Shown one piece after another: positions 17,894-28,860 of a stretch of 64,000 bases of DNA (position 1 is its first letter; every line of letters begins with the position of its first letter). A model generated the notes under the pieces. It was not told where the DNA came from. It saw only the letters and a list, made by a program, of their open reading frames with translations, and ran no database searches. The DNA is from Vibrio tapetis subsp. tapetis (GTDB lineage Bacteria; Pseudomonadota; Gammaproteobacteria; Enterobacterales; Vibrionaceae). The stretch spans positions 1,054,001-1,118,000 of the forward strand of contig NZ_LT960611.1 in assembly GCF_900233005.1 (NCBI RefSeq). Reading direction: 5' to 3'. Position numbers and translations under genes: made by a program.

Positions 17894-17931
17894 CAAAAAA
17901 ATAAGCCCCACAATTATTTTTGTAGGGCTTA
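17894..17931 (-). terminator. Rho-independent terminator after cydX
   Basis: The minus strand has AAGCCCTACA pairing with TTGTGGGGCTT, followed by ATTTTTTT. It separates cydABX from ybgE and would make ybgE expression depend on readthrough. Confidence 0.75.
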
Positions 17932-17958
17932 CTCTATACCGCTTAAGCCTTAACGGGC

Positions 17959-18066
17959 TTACTCGCTGTCTTTATCCATCATTTCTGAATGCTCTAACCA
18001 TAGTGCATTGATGATGCCAAATGCACAGGCTAGCAATACACCTAAAATCCAGGCGAAATACCACAT
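17959..18066 (-). CDS. cydX: Cytochrome bd-I oxidase small subunit CydX
   Basis: This is a 35-residue peptide, MWYFAWILGVLLACAFGIIN followed by ALWLEHSEMMDKDSE. It matches the CydX family: a single membrane helix with an invariant Tyr-Trp/Phe start and an acidic tail. CydX stabilises the haem groups of cytochrome bd. It lies 12 bp after the cydB stop, clearly in the same operon. Confidence 0.95.
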   Translation of the reverse strand: MWYFAWILGVLLACAFGIINALWLEHSEMMDKDSE

Positions 18067-18078
18067 AATCAATACTCC

Positions 18079-19215
18079 TTAGTAGAGGGAATTCTTGTTT
18101 TCTTCAATGTATTTATCATCTAAACGACCAAACATTTTGTAGTAGGTCCACGACGTATAAGCAAGGATGATAGGTACCATAACCATTGCAACACCTGTCA
18201 TTAGGTTTAGCGTTAGTTCACTTGAAGTTGAATCCCACATGGTCAAACTATGGTCCGGATTAAAGCTTGAAGGCATAATGAACGGGAACATAGCAAAACC
18301 AGCTGTCAAGATAACACCTGCATTCGCAAGGCTTGAGCTGATGAACGAGATTGCGCATTTTTCAAAGCGAGAAGCAAGAACAACAACCAAAGGCATAACA
18401 ACACCTAAAATTGGCGCCGCCCACATTGCTGGGTACGTTTTGAAGTTATTCATCCATGCGCCCGCAACCATTTCCACTTCTTTACTCAGTGGGTTAGATT
18501 GCGCGGCAATGTCGATGTTACTAACGACAACATAACCTTCAATACTTTGAATCCATACACCTGCACCGACAAAAGTAACAATCACTAATGCAGCCATCAC
18601 TTGCGCAACCACTCGTGCACGAGCGTGTACGTCACCGGTTGTCTTCATTTGAAGCCATGTAGCACCTTGCATGACAATCATAGACAAGCTAACTAGACCA
18701 CAAAGCAGAGCAAATGGGTGAAGCAATTTAAAGAATGAACCATGGTATGTCGCCATCATGAACTCATTTAGCTCAAATGGAACACCCAATAACAGGTTAC
18801 CAAACGCCACACCAAAGATCAGTGGAGGAACAACGCCACTGAAGCAGATGCCTGCATCCCATGCGTTACGCCATTTGGTATCTTCTAGCTTTGAACGGTA
18901 GTCCAGAGCAATAGGTCTTACCCAAAGCGCCGCTAGCGTGACATACATTGCTAGGTAAAAAGCAGAGAACGACGTTGCATAAATTAACGGCCATGCCGCG
19001 AACAATGCGCCACCGGCTGTAATCAACCAAACTTGGTTGCCGTCCCAGTGTGGAGCGATTGAGTTAATCATCACTCGACGTTGGCTATCCGTTTTACCGA
19101 TAACAGGTACAAGCGCACCTACGCCCATGTCAAAGCCATCTGTTACTGCGAAACCAATACACAGTACGCCAATGAGCACCCACCATATGAATCGCAAGAT
19201 TTCGTAATCAAACAT
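18079..19215 (-). CDS. cydB: Cytochrome bd ubiquinol oxidase subunit II CydB
   Basis: This 378-residue integral membrane protein opens with MFDYEILRFIWWVLIGVLCI and GFAVTDGFDMGVGALVPVIG, as in CydB. It contains NSIAPHWDGNQVWLITAGGA and about eight to nine membrane helices. It pairs with CydA to form the high-affinity quinol oxidase. It lies 16 bp after cydA. Confidence 0.97.
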   Translation of the reverse strand: MFDYEILRFIWWVLIGVLCIGFAVTDGFDMGVGALVPVIGKTDSQRRVMINSIAPHWDGNQVWLITAGGALFAAWPLIYATSFSAFYLAMYVTLAALWVRPIALDYRSKLEDTKWRNAWDAGICFSGVVPPLIFGVAFGNLLLGVPFELNEFMMATYHGSFFKLLHPFALLCGLVSLSMIVMQGATWLQMKTTGDVHARARVVAQVMAALVIVTFVGAGVWIQSIEGYVVVSNIDIAAQSNPLSKEVEMVAGAWMNNFKTYPAMWAAPILGVVMPLVVVLASRFEKCAISFISSSLANAGVILTAGFAMFPFIMPSSFNPDHSLTMWDSTSSELTLNLMTGVAMVMVPIILAYTSWTYYKMFGRLDDKYIEENKNSLY

Positions 19216-19231
19216 AATCTAATCTCCCTGC

Positions 19232-20818
19232 TTATGCTTCTACTTGACGGTTAACTTTGTCTTCAACAGAGTTAGCTTCTTGTTCAAAGTGATAGCGGCC
19301 AGTTTTCAGGCTGCTTGGACCTAGACGAGAGAATTTCACCATTAGGTATACTTCAGCAATCAAGAACGCGGTGTAGAGGGCAATAATCACACCCAACGAT
19401 ATCCAAAGTTCCGACATTGTCAGTGATGACGCAGCCTGATGAACAGGAAGAATCTCACCGACTGCCCATGGCTGACGACCAAACTCGGCAACAAACCAAC
19501 CGGCTTCTATCGCAATCCATGGTAGTGGAATACTGAACAATGCCGCTTTAAGAACCCAAGGTTTCTGTTCGATTTTTTGACGACATGTTTGTACAAACGC
19601 TGCGCCAAATACAAATAGCATAACGAACCCACAACCTACCATCAGACGGAACGCCCAGAATAGAGGCCATACTGTTGGGATTGAGTCATCCGCTGCGGCT
19701 TGAATTTGATCTTCTGTCGCATCGACAACGTCGTCGGTATAACGCTTCAGTAGTAAGCCGTAACCTAGGTCACCTTTTACTTCATCAAATGCGGCAACGT
19801 TATGGTCTGATTTGTCACCACCACGAAGCTTGGTTAAAAGCTCGTAGGCATACATACCATTGCGGATACGATCAACGTGATCGTCACGCAGTTCACGTAA
19901 GCCTGTTACTTCTGTATCGATTGAACGAGTGGCAATGATGCCCATCAAGAATGGAATTTTAACGGCGTAATCCGTCTCCATGGTTTCTTGATTAGGGATA
20001 CCGAACAACGTAAATGCGGCAGGAGCTGGCTCTGTATGCCATTCCGCTTCAATCGCAGCTAGCTTCACTTTTTGCACTTCACCTAGCTCGTAGCCAGACT
20101 CATCACCCAGTACGATTACAGACAAGATCGCTGCCATACCAAATGACGCTGCAATAGCAAATGAACGGCGAGCAAACGCGATGTCGCGGCCTTTAAGCAA
20201 GTAGAAACCACTGATACCAAGAACGAACATTGCGCCCGTGGTATAGCCAGAAGCGACGGTATGAACAAATTTAACTTGTGCAACTGGGTTTAACACCACT
20301 TCAGCAAAGCTCACCATTTCCATACGCATGGTTTCGAAGTTAAATTCTGCCCCAATCGGGTTTTGCATCCAACCGTTTGCAACCAAAATCCAAAGTGCAG
20401 AGAAGTTTGAACCAAGTGCAACAAGCCAAGTTACTGCCAAGTGCTGACGTTTGGATAAACGATCCCAACCGAAGAAGAAAAGACCAACAAAAGTGGATTC
20501 TAGGAAGAAGGCTACCAGCGCTTCAATGGCGAGAGGAGCACCAAATATATCGCCTACGTAATGAGAGTAATAAGACCAGTTAGTACCAAATTGGAACTCC
20601 ATGGTAAGGCCTGTTGCCACACCTAGAGCGAAGTTGATGCCAAAAAGCTTACCCCAGAACTTGGTCATGTCCTTGTAGATTTGCTTATCGGTCATTACGT
20701 ATAAAGACTCCATGATGGCAAGTAAGAATGCCATACCCAAAGTCAATGGAACGAATAGGAAGTGATACATCGCTGTCAATGCAAATTGGAACCGCGACAG
20801 ATCAACTATGTCAATCAT
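19232..20818 (-). CDS. cydA: Cytochrome bd ubiquinol oxidase subunit I CydA
   Basis: CydA carries haems b558, b595 and d and the quinol site. From ATG at 20818 it has 528 residues. It begins [20 protein letters not shown], in which His19 is the expected haem ligand. The [18 protein letters not shown] and [18 protein letters not shown] motifs are present. The long Q-loop form is indicated by the 250-380 segment. The frame extends 11 codons upstream to 20851 ([11 protein letters not shown]), but the family start and the AAGGAGTT ribosome site support 20818. Confidence 0.97.
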   Translation of the reverse strand: MIDIVDLSRFQFALTAMYHFLFVPLTLGMAFLLAIMESLYVMTDKQIYKDMTKFWGKLFGINFALGVATGLTMEFQFGTNWSYYSHYVGDIFGAPLAIEALVAFFLESTFVGLFFFGWDRLSKRQHLAVTWLVALGSNFSALWILVANGWMQNPIGAEFNFETMRMEMVSFAEVVLNPVAQVKFVHTVASGYTTGAMFVLGISGFYLLKGRDIAFARRSFAIAASFGMAAILSVIVLGDESGYELGEVQKVKLAAIEAEWHTEPAPAAFTLFGIPNQETMETDYAVKIPFLMGIIATRSIDTEVTGLRELRDDHVDRIRNGMYAYELLTKLRGGDKSDHNVAAFDEVKGDLGYGLLLKRYTDDVVDATEDQIQAAADDSIPTVWPLFWAFRLMVGCGFVMLFVFGAAFVQTCRQKIEQKPWVLKAALFSIPLPWIAIEAGWFVAEFGRQPWAVGEILPVHQAASSLTMSELWISLGVIIALYTAFLIAEVYLMVKFSRLGPSSLKTGRYHFEQEANSVEDKVNRQVEA

Positions 20819-21054
20819 GATAACTCCTTTTGTGCCGGCTGAATGACACAATACATTTTAATTTATGCTTCAGTTAAACCCACTTATTTTGAGCAAAAAG
20901 CAGGGCTAACAACGTGAATGTTGCTAACTTCAAATCATTGTTATAAATATGTATTTTTTTGGTTGATTAATTGTTAAGTAAGAGCTAATATAGCTCGGGC
21001 TAATACTACTGATAAAAGAACAATGTTTCAAAAGGTTTATGGCATTTTCCCGCA

Positions 21055-21068
21055 TTGATCTAGATCAT
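21055..21068. promoter_or_regulatory. FNR-type site upstream of cydA
   Basis: TTGATCTAGATCAT matches the FNR consensus TTGAT-N4-ATCAA at 9 of 10 fixed positions, about 240 bp before cydA. The 450 bp from 20819 to 21270 contain no convincing gene, only this site and AT-rich segments such as GATTAATTGTTAAG near 20964 that resemble ArcA targets. Oxygen control of cyd by FNR and ArcA is established in enterics; its operation here is inferred. Confidence 0.55.
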
Positions 21069-21271
21069 GACACAACTCGTAGTAGCGAACAAAAAACAAC
21101 CAAAATGATAGAGATCAATAAAATAACGAGAAAATCCGCACCATCATGTGCTTTAGATCACTATTTTCACTTCCTATTTGTAATTAGCCCAGCTTTTTTT
21201 ATGCGTATTTATTCTTATAGAAATCAAAAATAGCAGCACGAAACGCTAATATCTTGCCGTTAAAACACAAT

Positions 21272-21298
21272 AAAAAAGGCCAACCATCAGGTTGACCT
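21272..21298 (-). terminator. Rho-independent terminator of ruvB
   Basis: The minus strand AGGTCAACC-TGAT-GGTTGGCCT is followed by TTTTTTA, 36 bp after the ruvB stop. Confidence 0.85.
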
Positions 21299-21334
21299 AC
21301 ATTAGCTAAGACGAATATTTTGTAAATGTGCCCG

Positions 21335-22345
21335 TTATTTATCTAAACCAAAATGCAAATAGGCGCGATCTGTCGCTATTCGACCTCTTGGTGTTCTTTG
21401 TAAATAACCCTGCTGAATGAGATAAGGCTCAATCACATCCTCGATGGTGTCTTTCTCTTCACCGATAGCTGCTGCTAAGTTATCTAACCCTACTGGTCCA
21501 CCGCTGAATTTTTCCATAATAGCGAGTAGCAATTTTCTATCCATGTAGTCTAGCCCTTGGCTATCGACATCAAGCATATTCAGAGCTTTATCTGCAATGT
21601 CGTTGCAGATATGACCATTACCTTTTACTTCTGCATAATCTCGCACGCGTCTTAGTAATCGGTTAGCAATACGAGGGGTACCTCTAGAGCGACGAGCAAC
21701 TTCAAGGGCTCCGTCAGATTCCATAGATAAACCCAGGCAGTCGGCGCTTCTTTTCACTATGTGCTGCAAATCTTCTACGTTGTAGTATTCAAGGCGCTGA
21801 ACTATACCAAAGCGGTCACGAAGCGGAGAAGTCAATGAACCAGCACGCGTTGTTGCGCCAATCAAGGTAAACGGAGGCAAATCTATTTTAATAGAACGTG
21901 CCGCAGGCCCTTCACCTATCATAATGTCCAACTGATAATCTTCCATTGCTGGGTATAAGACTTCTTCAACAACTGGACTTAATCGATGTATCTCATCAAT
22001 AAACAAGACGTCGTTTTCTTCAAGGTTGGTCAGTAATGCCGCTAGATCCCCTGCTTTCTCCAACACAGGACCAGAAGTGGTGCGAATATTCACTTCCATT
22101 TCATTGGCTACAATATTAGCGAGCGTGGTTTTACCCAAACCTGGAGGGCCGAAAATCAGAAGGTGATCTAAAGCTTCACTTCGAAGTTGTGCGGCTTTGA
22201 TAAAGATTTCCATTTGCCCACGAACATGATCTTGTCCTCGATAGTCTTCCAACTTTTTAGGACGAATAGCACGATCTATTACGTCTATGTCTTCTTCTTT
22301 AAATACCGGGTTGTCCGGCGCTATCAATCGATCTGCTTCGATCAT
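21335..22345 (-). CDS. ruvB: Holliday junction branch-migration motor RuvB
   Basis: This 336-residue AAA+ ATPase drives branch migration with RuvA. Walker A is GPPGLGKT (66-73) and Walker B is [10 protein letters not shown]. Sensor segments [19 protein letters not shown] and the C-terminal winged helix ([20 protein letters not shown]) are intact. It follows ruvA after a 119-bp gap filled with heptad repeats, unlike the tight ruvAB spacing of E. coli. Confidence 0.98.
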   Translation of the reverse strand: MIEADRLIAPDNPVFKEEDIDVIDRAIRPKKLEDYRGQDHVRGQMEIFIKAAQLRSEALDHLLIFGPPGLGKTTLANIVANEMEVNIRTTSGPVLEKAGDLAALLTNLEENDVLFIDEIHRLSPVVEEVLYPAMEDYQLDIMIGEGPAARSIKIDLPPFTLIGATTRAGSLTSPLRDRFGIVQRLEYYNVEDLQHIVKRSADCLGLSMESDGALEVARRSRGTPRIANRLLRRVRDYAEVKGNGHICNDIADKALNMLDVDSQGLDYMDRKLLLAIMEKFSGGPVGLDNLAAAIGEEKDTIEDVIEPYLIQQGYLQRTPRGRIATDRAYLHFGLDK

Positions 22346-22368
22346 AAAAAATAGGTTCCTGTTTGTAG

Positions 22369-22464
22369 GAGCTAAGTACTAAGAGCTAAGTACTAAGCTT
22401 TAAGCTTTAAGCTTTAATACTTAGCATTTCGCACTTAGTATTTCGCACTTAGCATTTCGCACTT
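22369..22464. repeat. Heptad repeat array between ruvA and ruvB
   Basis: The whole ruvA-ruvB gap is built of 7-bp and 14-bp units. On the minus strand, directly after the ruvA stop, AGTGCGAAATGCTA-type 14-mers occur three times. AAGCTTA follows three times, then alternating GTACTTA and GCTCTTA units. Several units carry a stop triplet (TAA/TAG), so stops fall in every frame. Confidence 0.85.
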
Positions 22465-23082
22465 CTACACCATCGACTTCAGGGCGTCTCGGATCAATGC
22501 TTCGCTTGTCATGTCTGGTTTAGCCACTTGTGACACGACTTTAGTTGCTTGTACGGGTTTATAACCTAAGGCAACCAATGCGCTTACTGCTTCGTCTTCT
22601 GCATTCGAGCTTACTCCGCCTAAGCCGCTGTCCATTGGAGCTGCGTCGGTTGCAGGAGTAAATAAATCCCCGGCTCCCCAGCCTTTCAGGCGATCTTTCA
22701 TCTCGACAACAAGACGCTCGGCGGTTTTCTTGCCAACACCGGGTAATTTAACCAATGTCGACACATCTTCTCGCTCAACGCAAGATACAAACTGTTGTGC
22801 ATTCATTCCAGAAAGAATCGCAAGCCCTAGTTTCGGCCCTACACCATTAGCCTTAATCACTTCGCGAAAAAGGGCACGTTCTTTTACGGTATTAAACCCA
22901 TAGAGTAACTGGGCATCTTCTCTTACGATAAAGTGAGTATACACAACCGCTTCTGTCCCCACTTCTGGCAATTCATAAAAGCAGCTCATTGGCATTTGGA
23001 CTTCATAGCCAATGCCGCCTACTTCAATTAATAATTCTGGTGGTTGCTTTTCTAACAATATGCCACGAAGACGTCCAATCAC
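22465..23082 (-). CDS. ruvA: Holliday junction DNA-binding subunit RuvA
   Basis: This 205-residue protein has an N-terminal OB fold ([20 protein letters not shown]). Two helix-hairpin-helix motifs follow in the middle ([36 protein letters not shown]). A C-terminal domain ([19 protein letters not shown]) contacts RuvB. RuvA tetramers recognise the four-way junction and load RuvB. Confidence 0.97.
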   Translation of the reverse strand: MIGRLRGILLEKQPPELLIEVGGIGYEVQMPMSCFYELPEVGTEAVVYTHFIVREDAQLLYGFNTVKERALFREVIKANGVGPKLGLAILSGMNAQQFVSCVEREDVSTLVKLPGVGKKTAERLVVEMKDRLKGWGAGDLFTPATDAAPMDSGLGGVSSNAEDEAVSALVALGYKPVQATKVVSQVAKPDMTSEALIRDALKSMV

Positions 23083-23220
23083 TTGGGTTTCCTTTGATTT
23101 TGGAATTTAAAACTTGAATTCGATAATAATAGATAACTGGATGGATAGCCAGTAAAGAAAGGGCGCGAAGAGATAGGGCTAAAGTAGAAGCGACCTTGCA
23201 CCTGATAAGAAGTTTTCCCC

Positions 23221-23267
23221 TTCGCTCTTCTAACTTAGCTTTTAGTACTTCGCTCTTAGCACTTAAA
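23221..23267. repeat. 14-bp unit repeat directly after ruvC
   Basis: On the minus strand three 14-mers, GTGCTAAGAGCGAA, GTACTAAAAGCTAA and GTTAGAAGAGCGAA, follow the ruvC stop without a gap. They are diverged relatives of the units between ruvA and ruvB. Confidence 0.65.
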
Positions 23268-23789
23268 TCACCTATATCGCCCTTTTTTAGCTCCAGTTGC
23301 TTTACCGGCTAGCGCAACAAGTGTTTTATTGGTATTGGCATGACAGATAGCCACACCAAGCGCATCGGCGGCGTCGGCTTGTGGTTTCCCAGGAAGCTTC
23401 AACATGTTCATTACCATGTGCTGCACTTGGCTTTTATCTGCTCCGCCCGTACCTGTTACCGCTTGCTTGATAAGCCTTGCTGCATACTCATGAACAGGAA
23501 GATCAGCATTAACCGCAGCAACGATCGCTGCACCACGGGCCTGCCCCAACTTTAAAGCTGAATCGGCATTTTTTGACATAAACACCTGCTCAATCGCAAA
23601 TACGTCTGGCTGAAACTGAGTAATGATTTCAGAGACACCGGCAAATATTTGTTTCAAACGGCTAGGTAAATCGTCGTGAGAAGTACGAATACAACCACTG
23701 CCTAAGTAGTGTAAGTGACGGCCTTGTTGACGAATAACGCCATAACCTGTGATACGTGAACCTGGGTCAATACCGAGGATTATCGACAT
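23268..23789 (-). CDS. ruvC: Holliday junction resolvase RuvC
   Basis: This 173-residue RNase H-fold endonuclease cleaves Holliday junctions symmetrically. The acidic catalytic residues are visible in [14 protein letters not shown] (Asp7), FAIEQVFM (Glu) and [14 protein letters not shown] (two Asp). It begins the ruvC-ruvA-ruvB cluster. It is separated from ruvA by about 185 bp, partly repeat units. Confidence 0.97.
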   Translation of the reverse strand: MSIILGIDPGSRITGYGVIRQQGRHLHYLGSGCIRTSHDDLPSRLKQIFAGVSEIITQFQPDVFAIEQVFMSKNADSALKLGQARGAAIVAAVNADLPVHEYAARLIKQAVTGTGGADKSQVQHMVMNMLKLPGKPQADAADALGVAICHANTNKTLVALAGKATGAKKGRYR

Positions 23790-23854
23790 GCGTATGTGTT
23801 CCGAACTGAGCCCTAATACAGATAAGAGCTATTTTGAATAGAAAGATACTAGCA

Positions 23855-23893
23855 AAAAAGAAAGCGCTAATAGAATAAACCTATTAGCGCTTC
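23855..23893 (-). terminator. Rho-independent terminator of aspS
   Basis: AAGCGCTAATAG and CTATTAGCGCTT form a 12-bp stem with a 6-nt loop. On the minus strand it is followed by TCTTTTTTGC. It lies 39 bp after the aspS stop. Confidence 0.85.
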
Positions 23894-23931
23894 GCATTTT
23901 ATTTATTTGAAATCAGACAAATATCCGAAAA

Positions 23932-25710
23932 CTAAGCGTCTGCTTCTTTTTCTTTAGCAACAACCGCTACCGCTAGCTCTTCTAAAGAGGCAGGGTTGGC
24001 AACACTTGGTGCATTGGTTAGCAAGCAAGATGCTGCCGTTGTTTTAGGGAATGCGATAACGTCACGGATGTTATCAGTACCACAAAGTAGCATAGCCAAA
24101 CGGTCTAGACCGAAAGCAAGGCCGGCGTGCGGTGGTGTTCCGTATTTAAGTGCATCCAATAAGAAGCCGAACTTCTCTTGCTGCTCTTTTTCTTCAATGC
24201 CCAGAATATTGAACACGGTGCTTTGCATCTCAGCATTGTGGATACGAACAGAGCCGCCACCCACTTCGTAGCCGTTGATCACCATATCGTAAGCATTCGA
24301 GTTAGCTGCTGCTGGGTTTGCTGCCAATTCAGCCGCATTAACACCTAGTGGTGAAGTAAATGGGTGGTGCATTGCGTGCAGGTTACCTTCGCCATCTTCT
24401 TCGAACATTGGGAAGTCAACAACCCAAAGTGGGGCCCATGCTTCTTTGTTGGTTAGCTCTAAATCTTCGCCAAGTTTCAGACGAAGTGCACCCAGAGCTT
24501 CGGATACGATGTTTGCTTTATCAGCACCAAACAAAATGATGTCGCCACTTTCTGCTTGAGTACGATCAAGAATACCGTTGATTACGTCTTCACTTAGGAA
24601 TTTAGCAACTGGAGATTGAATGCCTTCCATGCCAGCAGCACGGTCGTTTACTTTCATCCATGCCAACCCTTTCGCGCCGTAAATGCCAACAAATGCGCCG
24701 TAGCCATCGATTTGCTTACGCGTCAGTTTAGCGCCACCCGGTACACGAATAACCGCTACGCGGCCTTTTTCATCGTTAGCTGGGCCTGCAAATACTTTAA
24801 ACTCAACGTCTTTAACAAGATCCGCTACGTCAACCAACTCTAATGGGTTACGTAGATCCGGCTTATCGCTGCCGAAACGACGAATCGCTTCAGAGAAAGG
24901 CATGATTGGGAATTCACCCAAATCAACGCTAAGCAGCTCTTGCCACATTTCGCGGATCATTTTTTCTGTCACGCCACGAACTTGTTCAGCTGACATGAAA
25001 GAAGTTTCGATATCGATTTGAGTAAATTCAGGCTGACGGTCAGCACGTAAATCTTCATCACGGAAACATTTAACGATTTGGTAGTAGCGGTCAAAACCAG
25101 ACATCATCAGCAGTTGCTTGAACAACTGAGGTGATTGAGGCAAAGCGTAGAAGCTGCCTTTATGTACGCGGCTTGGTACTAGGTAATCACGAGCGCCTTC
25201 TGGTGTTGCTTTGGTCAGTACTGGCGTTTCGATGTCTAGGAAATCGTTGCCATCTAGAAAACGACGGACAAAGCTTGATGCTTTCGCGCGAAGCTTAATA
25301 CGATCGCTCATTTCAGGGCGGCGTAAGTCAATGTAACGGTACTTAAGACGCTGCTCTTCACTGTTTGTTTGGTTGAAATCTAACGGCAGTGCTTCAGAGC
25401 GGTTAATGATTTCAAGACCCGTTGCGATCAGCTCAACTTCGCCTGTTGCCATATCTTTATTGATTTGGCTTTCTGGACGAAGGCGTACTTCACCCGTTAG
25501 CTTGATGCAAAATTCATTACGTAACTGGTTCGCTTCCGCAAATACATCTTTCATATCTGGGTCGACGACAACCTGAACGATGCCTTCACGATCTCGCATA
25601 TCAATGAAGATAAGACCGCCTAAATCACGGCGACGGTTAACCCAGCCGCACAATTCTACAGTTTGTCCTGCAAGGGACTTGTTCAGGTGACCACAATAAT
25701 GGGTACGCAT
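23932..25710 (-). CDS. aspS: Aspartate-tRNA ligase AspS
   Basis: This 592-residue class IIb synthetase charges tRNA-Asp. An N-terminal OB fold ([20 protein letters not shown]) binds the anticodon. The class II core has motif 2 ([20 protein letters not shown]) and motif 3 ([17 protein letters not shown]). The bacterial GAD insertion lies at about 300-420. Length and sequence are those of the discriminating bacterial enzyme. It lies upstream of ruvC on the same strand, behind its own terminator. Confidence 0.98.
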   Translation of the reverse strand: MRTHYCGHLNKSLAGQTVELCGWVNRRRDLGGLIFIDMRDREGIVQVVVDPDMKDVFAEANQLRNEFCIKLTGEVRLRPESQINKDMATGEVELIATGLEIINRSEALPLDFNQTNSEEQRLKYRYIDLRRPEMSDRIKLRAKASSFVRRFLDGNDFLDIETPVLTKATPEGARDYLVPSRVHKGSFYALPQSPQLFKQLLMMSGFDRYYQIVKCFRDEDLRADRQPEFTQIDIETSFMSAEQVRGVTEKMIREMWQELLSVDLGEFPIMPFSEAIRRFGSDKPDLRNPLELVDVADLVKDVEFKVFAGPANDEKGRVAVIRVPGGAKLTRKQIDGYGAFVGIYGAKGLAWMKVNDRAAGMEGIQSPVAKFLSEDVINGILDRTQAESGDIILFGADKANIVSEALGALRLKLGEDLELTNKEAWAPLWVVDFPMFEEDGEGNLHAMHHPFTSPLGVNAAELAANPAAANSNAYDMVINGYEVGGGSVRIHNAEMQSTVFNILGIEEKEQQEKFGFLLDALKYGTPPHAGLAFGLDRLAMLLCGTDNIRDVIAFPKTTAASCLLTNAPSVANPASLEELAVAVVAKEKEADA

Positions 25711-26110
25711 AATGAATTTCCCAATCTCTAATAAGTTATCAATTTCTAAGCTGCTCGCGTGATTGAGTGCCAGCAGTGCAAACGTCCATTTATACGCTGA
25801 AAGTCACTAAAAATCGACCATCAGGCATAGAATTTGTTGTGTTTTATCTAGCCTTGGTGCTTTTTAGTACAACAAGCGACCAATTTATCGGCAAAGACAA
25901 AAACGAAGCAACGATTATAGCCTCATTTTCATTTTATGAGCAAAGCAGAATCACAGTGTTTTAACTCAATTTATGCCAAATCAGAGTGATTTAGCCATCC
26001 TTTCCTCAGTTAATTTATAAGTACCTTGCTCTACTAATGACAATTGCAGCAATTTTGCATAAAATACGCCCCCTTAAATAGGCATGCCTACAAATTAGAC
26101 CGCATGTTAA

Positions 26111-26860
<750 letters not shown>

Positions 26861-26930
26861 GATTATGGGTAAAAGATTACAGGGAACAGGACGGGCAAAC
26901 CCTACAGAATATTGGACTGCCCCCTCAGCT

Positions 26931-26978
26931 ATAACCTGTTACCTATAACCTGTAACCTGTAACCTGTAACCTGTAACC
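26931..26978. repeat. Heptad array CCTGTAA between cmoA and cmoB
   Basis: The 7-bp unit TAACCTG occurs about seven times in a row with slight variation (ATAACCT, TTACCTA). An upstream segment ACGGGCAAACCCTACAG at 26891-26907 is the reverse complement, with changes, of a segment beside the array at 36.9 kb. This suggests one repeat family. Confidence 0.85.
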
Positions 26979-27021
26979 CATTATCTTCACCCCTTTAACT
27001 TAACTAATAACGAAACCTCAT

Positions 27022-27993
27022 ATGTTCAATTTTGCTAATTTTTATCAATTGATTTCCCAAGACGACCAACTTCAACCTTGGCTGAATACGCTTCCACAAC
27101 AGCTAACGGATTGGCAAAACGCAGAACATGGTGATTTCGATCGCTGGTTAAGAGCGCTTAAGAAAATTCCTGAAGGCAGCCCAGATAACATCGAATTGAA
27201 GGACTCGGTAACACTCTCGAATCACACTCCAATTCATTCTGGCGAACAAAAAAAGTTAGAAAACTTATTAAAAACGTTCCACCCTTGGCGTAAAGGCCCT
27301 TATCACTTACACGACATCCACATAGACACTGAGTGGCGCTCGGACTGGAAATGGGATCGAGTGCTTCCACACATCTCACCACTGAAGAACCGTTCAGTTT
27401 TGGATGTTGGCTGCGGTAATGGCTATCACATGTGGCGTATGCTTGGTGAAGAAGCACGCCTATGTGTTGGCATCGATCCTTCGCATCTATTCCTGATTCA
27501 GTTTGAAGCGGTCCGTAAATTAATGGGCAACGACCAACGTGCGCACTTATTGCCATTAGGCATTGAGCAACTGCCTGAACTAAAAGCCTTTGATACTGTC
27601 TTTAGTATGGGTGTGCTATACCATCGCCGTTCGCCGCTGGATCATCTCATTCAGCTTAAAAATCAATTGGTTTCTGGTGGTGAATTGGTGCTTGAAACTT
27701 TGGTTATTGAAGGGGATGAAAATACGGTTTTAGTTCCAATGGATCGCTATGCGCAAATGCGTAATGTCTATTTCTTTCCTTCGGCTAAAGCTCTGAAGGT
27801 GTGGTTAGAAACTTGTGGCTTCGTTGATGTGAACATTGTCGATGAAAATGTAACCACCATAGGTGAACAACGCACCACAGAATGGATGACCCACAACTCG
27901 CTGCCAAACTACTTAGATCCTAACGATCCAAGTAAAACCGTTGAAGGTCACCCTGCCCCAAGAAGAGCTATTTTGGTTGCAAAAAAACCGTAA
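27022..27993 (+). CDS. cmoB: tRNA U34 carboxymethyltransferase CmoB
   Basis: This 323-residue enzyme transfers the carboxymethyl group from carboxy-SAM to 5-hydroxyuridine 34, giving cmo5U. The methyltransferase loop is [18 protein letters not shown]. Family signatures include [31 protein letters not shown] and [17 protein letters not shown]. It works with CmoA encoded 161 bp upstream. Confidence 0.97.
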   Translation: MFNFANFYQLISQDDQLQPWLNTLPQQLTDWQNAEHGDFDRWLRALKKIPEGSPDNIELKDSVTLSNHTPIHSGEQKKLENLLKTFHPWRKGPYHLHDIHIDTEWRSDWKWDRVLPHISPLKNRSVLDVGCGNGYHMWRMLGEEARLCVGIDPSHLFLIQFEAVRKLMGNDQRAHLLPLGIEQLPELKAFDTVFSMGVLYHRRSPLDHLIQLKNQLVSGGELVLETLVIEGDENTVLVPMDRYAQMRNVYFFPSAKALKVWLETCGFVDVNIVDENVTTIGEQRTTEWMTHNSLPNYLDPNDPSKTVEGHPAPRRAILVAKKP

Positions 27994-28100
27994 AGGCGAA
28001 CCTGACCAGAGATTAACATTAGGATGCTTCACGCATCCTTTTTTATCATATACACTTTGTAAAATACTTCTGTTAACTATCTGTCTGCTATAGGTAAACA

Positions 28101-28838
28101 ATGCTCAAAAAATTCACTGCAATTGCCATTATTGCTGCCCTATCAGGGTGTACACTGATCGACGGCGAAAAATACAGCCAAACGACACTCGAAGCAATTA
28201 ATCAATCAGAGCAAAACATACAAACGAAACTGGATAGCTTTCCCGTTGAAATAGATCAGCAGAACAATAAAATTGATGCGCTAAATGAAGAACTAGTGAA
28301 ATTACACGGTGAGGTAGTTCATTTGCGTAAAACGCAAGCTAAGCATTTCACACTCATCACTCCAGAAAAACCAAAAGTTTCCCCGGCCGTTACCAGCGCC
28401 CCTCCCTCTCAGCCAGTTGTACTCGGCGCAATTGAAAAAGTAAAAATTGATACGATTAAGCAACAGTTTGACGCGAGAGTTGATACCGGCGCCACAACTT
28501 CTTCAATTAATGCCATTGATATTCAAGAATTTGAGCGAAATGGAAAAACTTGGGTTAAATTTCATATAAAAGATGATTCTACGGCAGCAGATGAAATGCA
28601 CTGGATTGAATCGCCTGTCGTGCGCTACGTGAAAATTCGTCAAGCGACTAACACTGATGGCGAACGTAGAATTGTGGTAGAGCTCTGGGTACAACTTGGT
28701 GATGTACACGAGAAAGCTCAGTTCACTTTGGCCGACCGCTCACAAATGAGCCATCCTATTTTGCTAGGTAGAGAGTTCATACAAGATATCGCGTTAGTTG
28801 ATGTAAGCAAACAATACCTACAAACTAAAACTAAATAA
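28101..28838 (+). CDS. Lipoprotein with retropepsin-like (RimB/Zn-protease type) domain
   Basis: The 245-residue product starts with a lipoprotein signal (MLKKFTAIAIIAALSGCTL) and a short coiled coil at 30-85. A C-terminal domain (about 110-245) has the aspartyl-protease-like motif ARVDTGATTSSINA and ends with HPILLGREFIQDIALVDVS. This domain is often annotated as an ATP-dependent zinc protease, but the DTGA motif suggests a retropepsin fold. Downstream, the transglutaminase-like 7TM protein and the ATP-grasp ligase form an operon with it (22-bp and 3-bp gaps). The three occur together in many proteobacteria and probably build and trim a peptide or amino-acid tag. The substrate is unknown. 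Confidence 0.82.
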   Translation: MLKKFTAIAIIAALSGCTLIDGEKYSQTTLEAINQSEQNIQTKLDSFPVEIDQQNNKIDALNEELVKLHGEVVHLRKTQAKHFTLITPEKPKVSPAVTSAPPSQPVVLGAIEKVKIDTIKQQFDARVDTGATTSSINAIDIQEFERNGKTWVKFHIKDDSTAADEMHWIESPVVRYVKIRQATNTDGERRIVVELWVQLGDVHEKAQFTLADRSQMSHPILLGREFIQDIALVDVSKQYLQTKTK

Positions 28839-28860
28839 TTGTATTTAAGGATAAATCTTT

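Noticed and set aside
21039..21233. 64-codon frame upstream of cydA
   Set aside because: It overlaps the FNR-type site and AT-rich control region and has no good start signal.
25767..25964. 65-codon frame between aspS and cmoA
   Set aside because: No ribosome site or family likeness; it lies in the aspS promoter region and reads like a chance frame.
26931..26978. CRISPR array
   Set aside because: The units are 7 bp with no spacers, and no cas gene is present.
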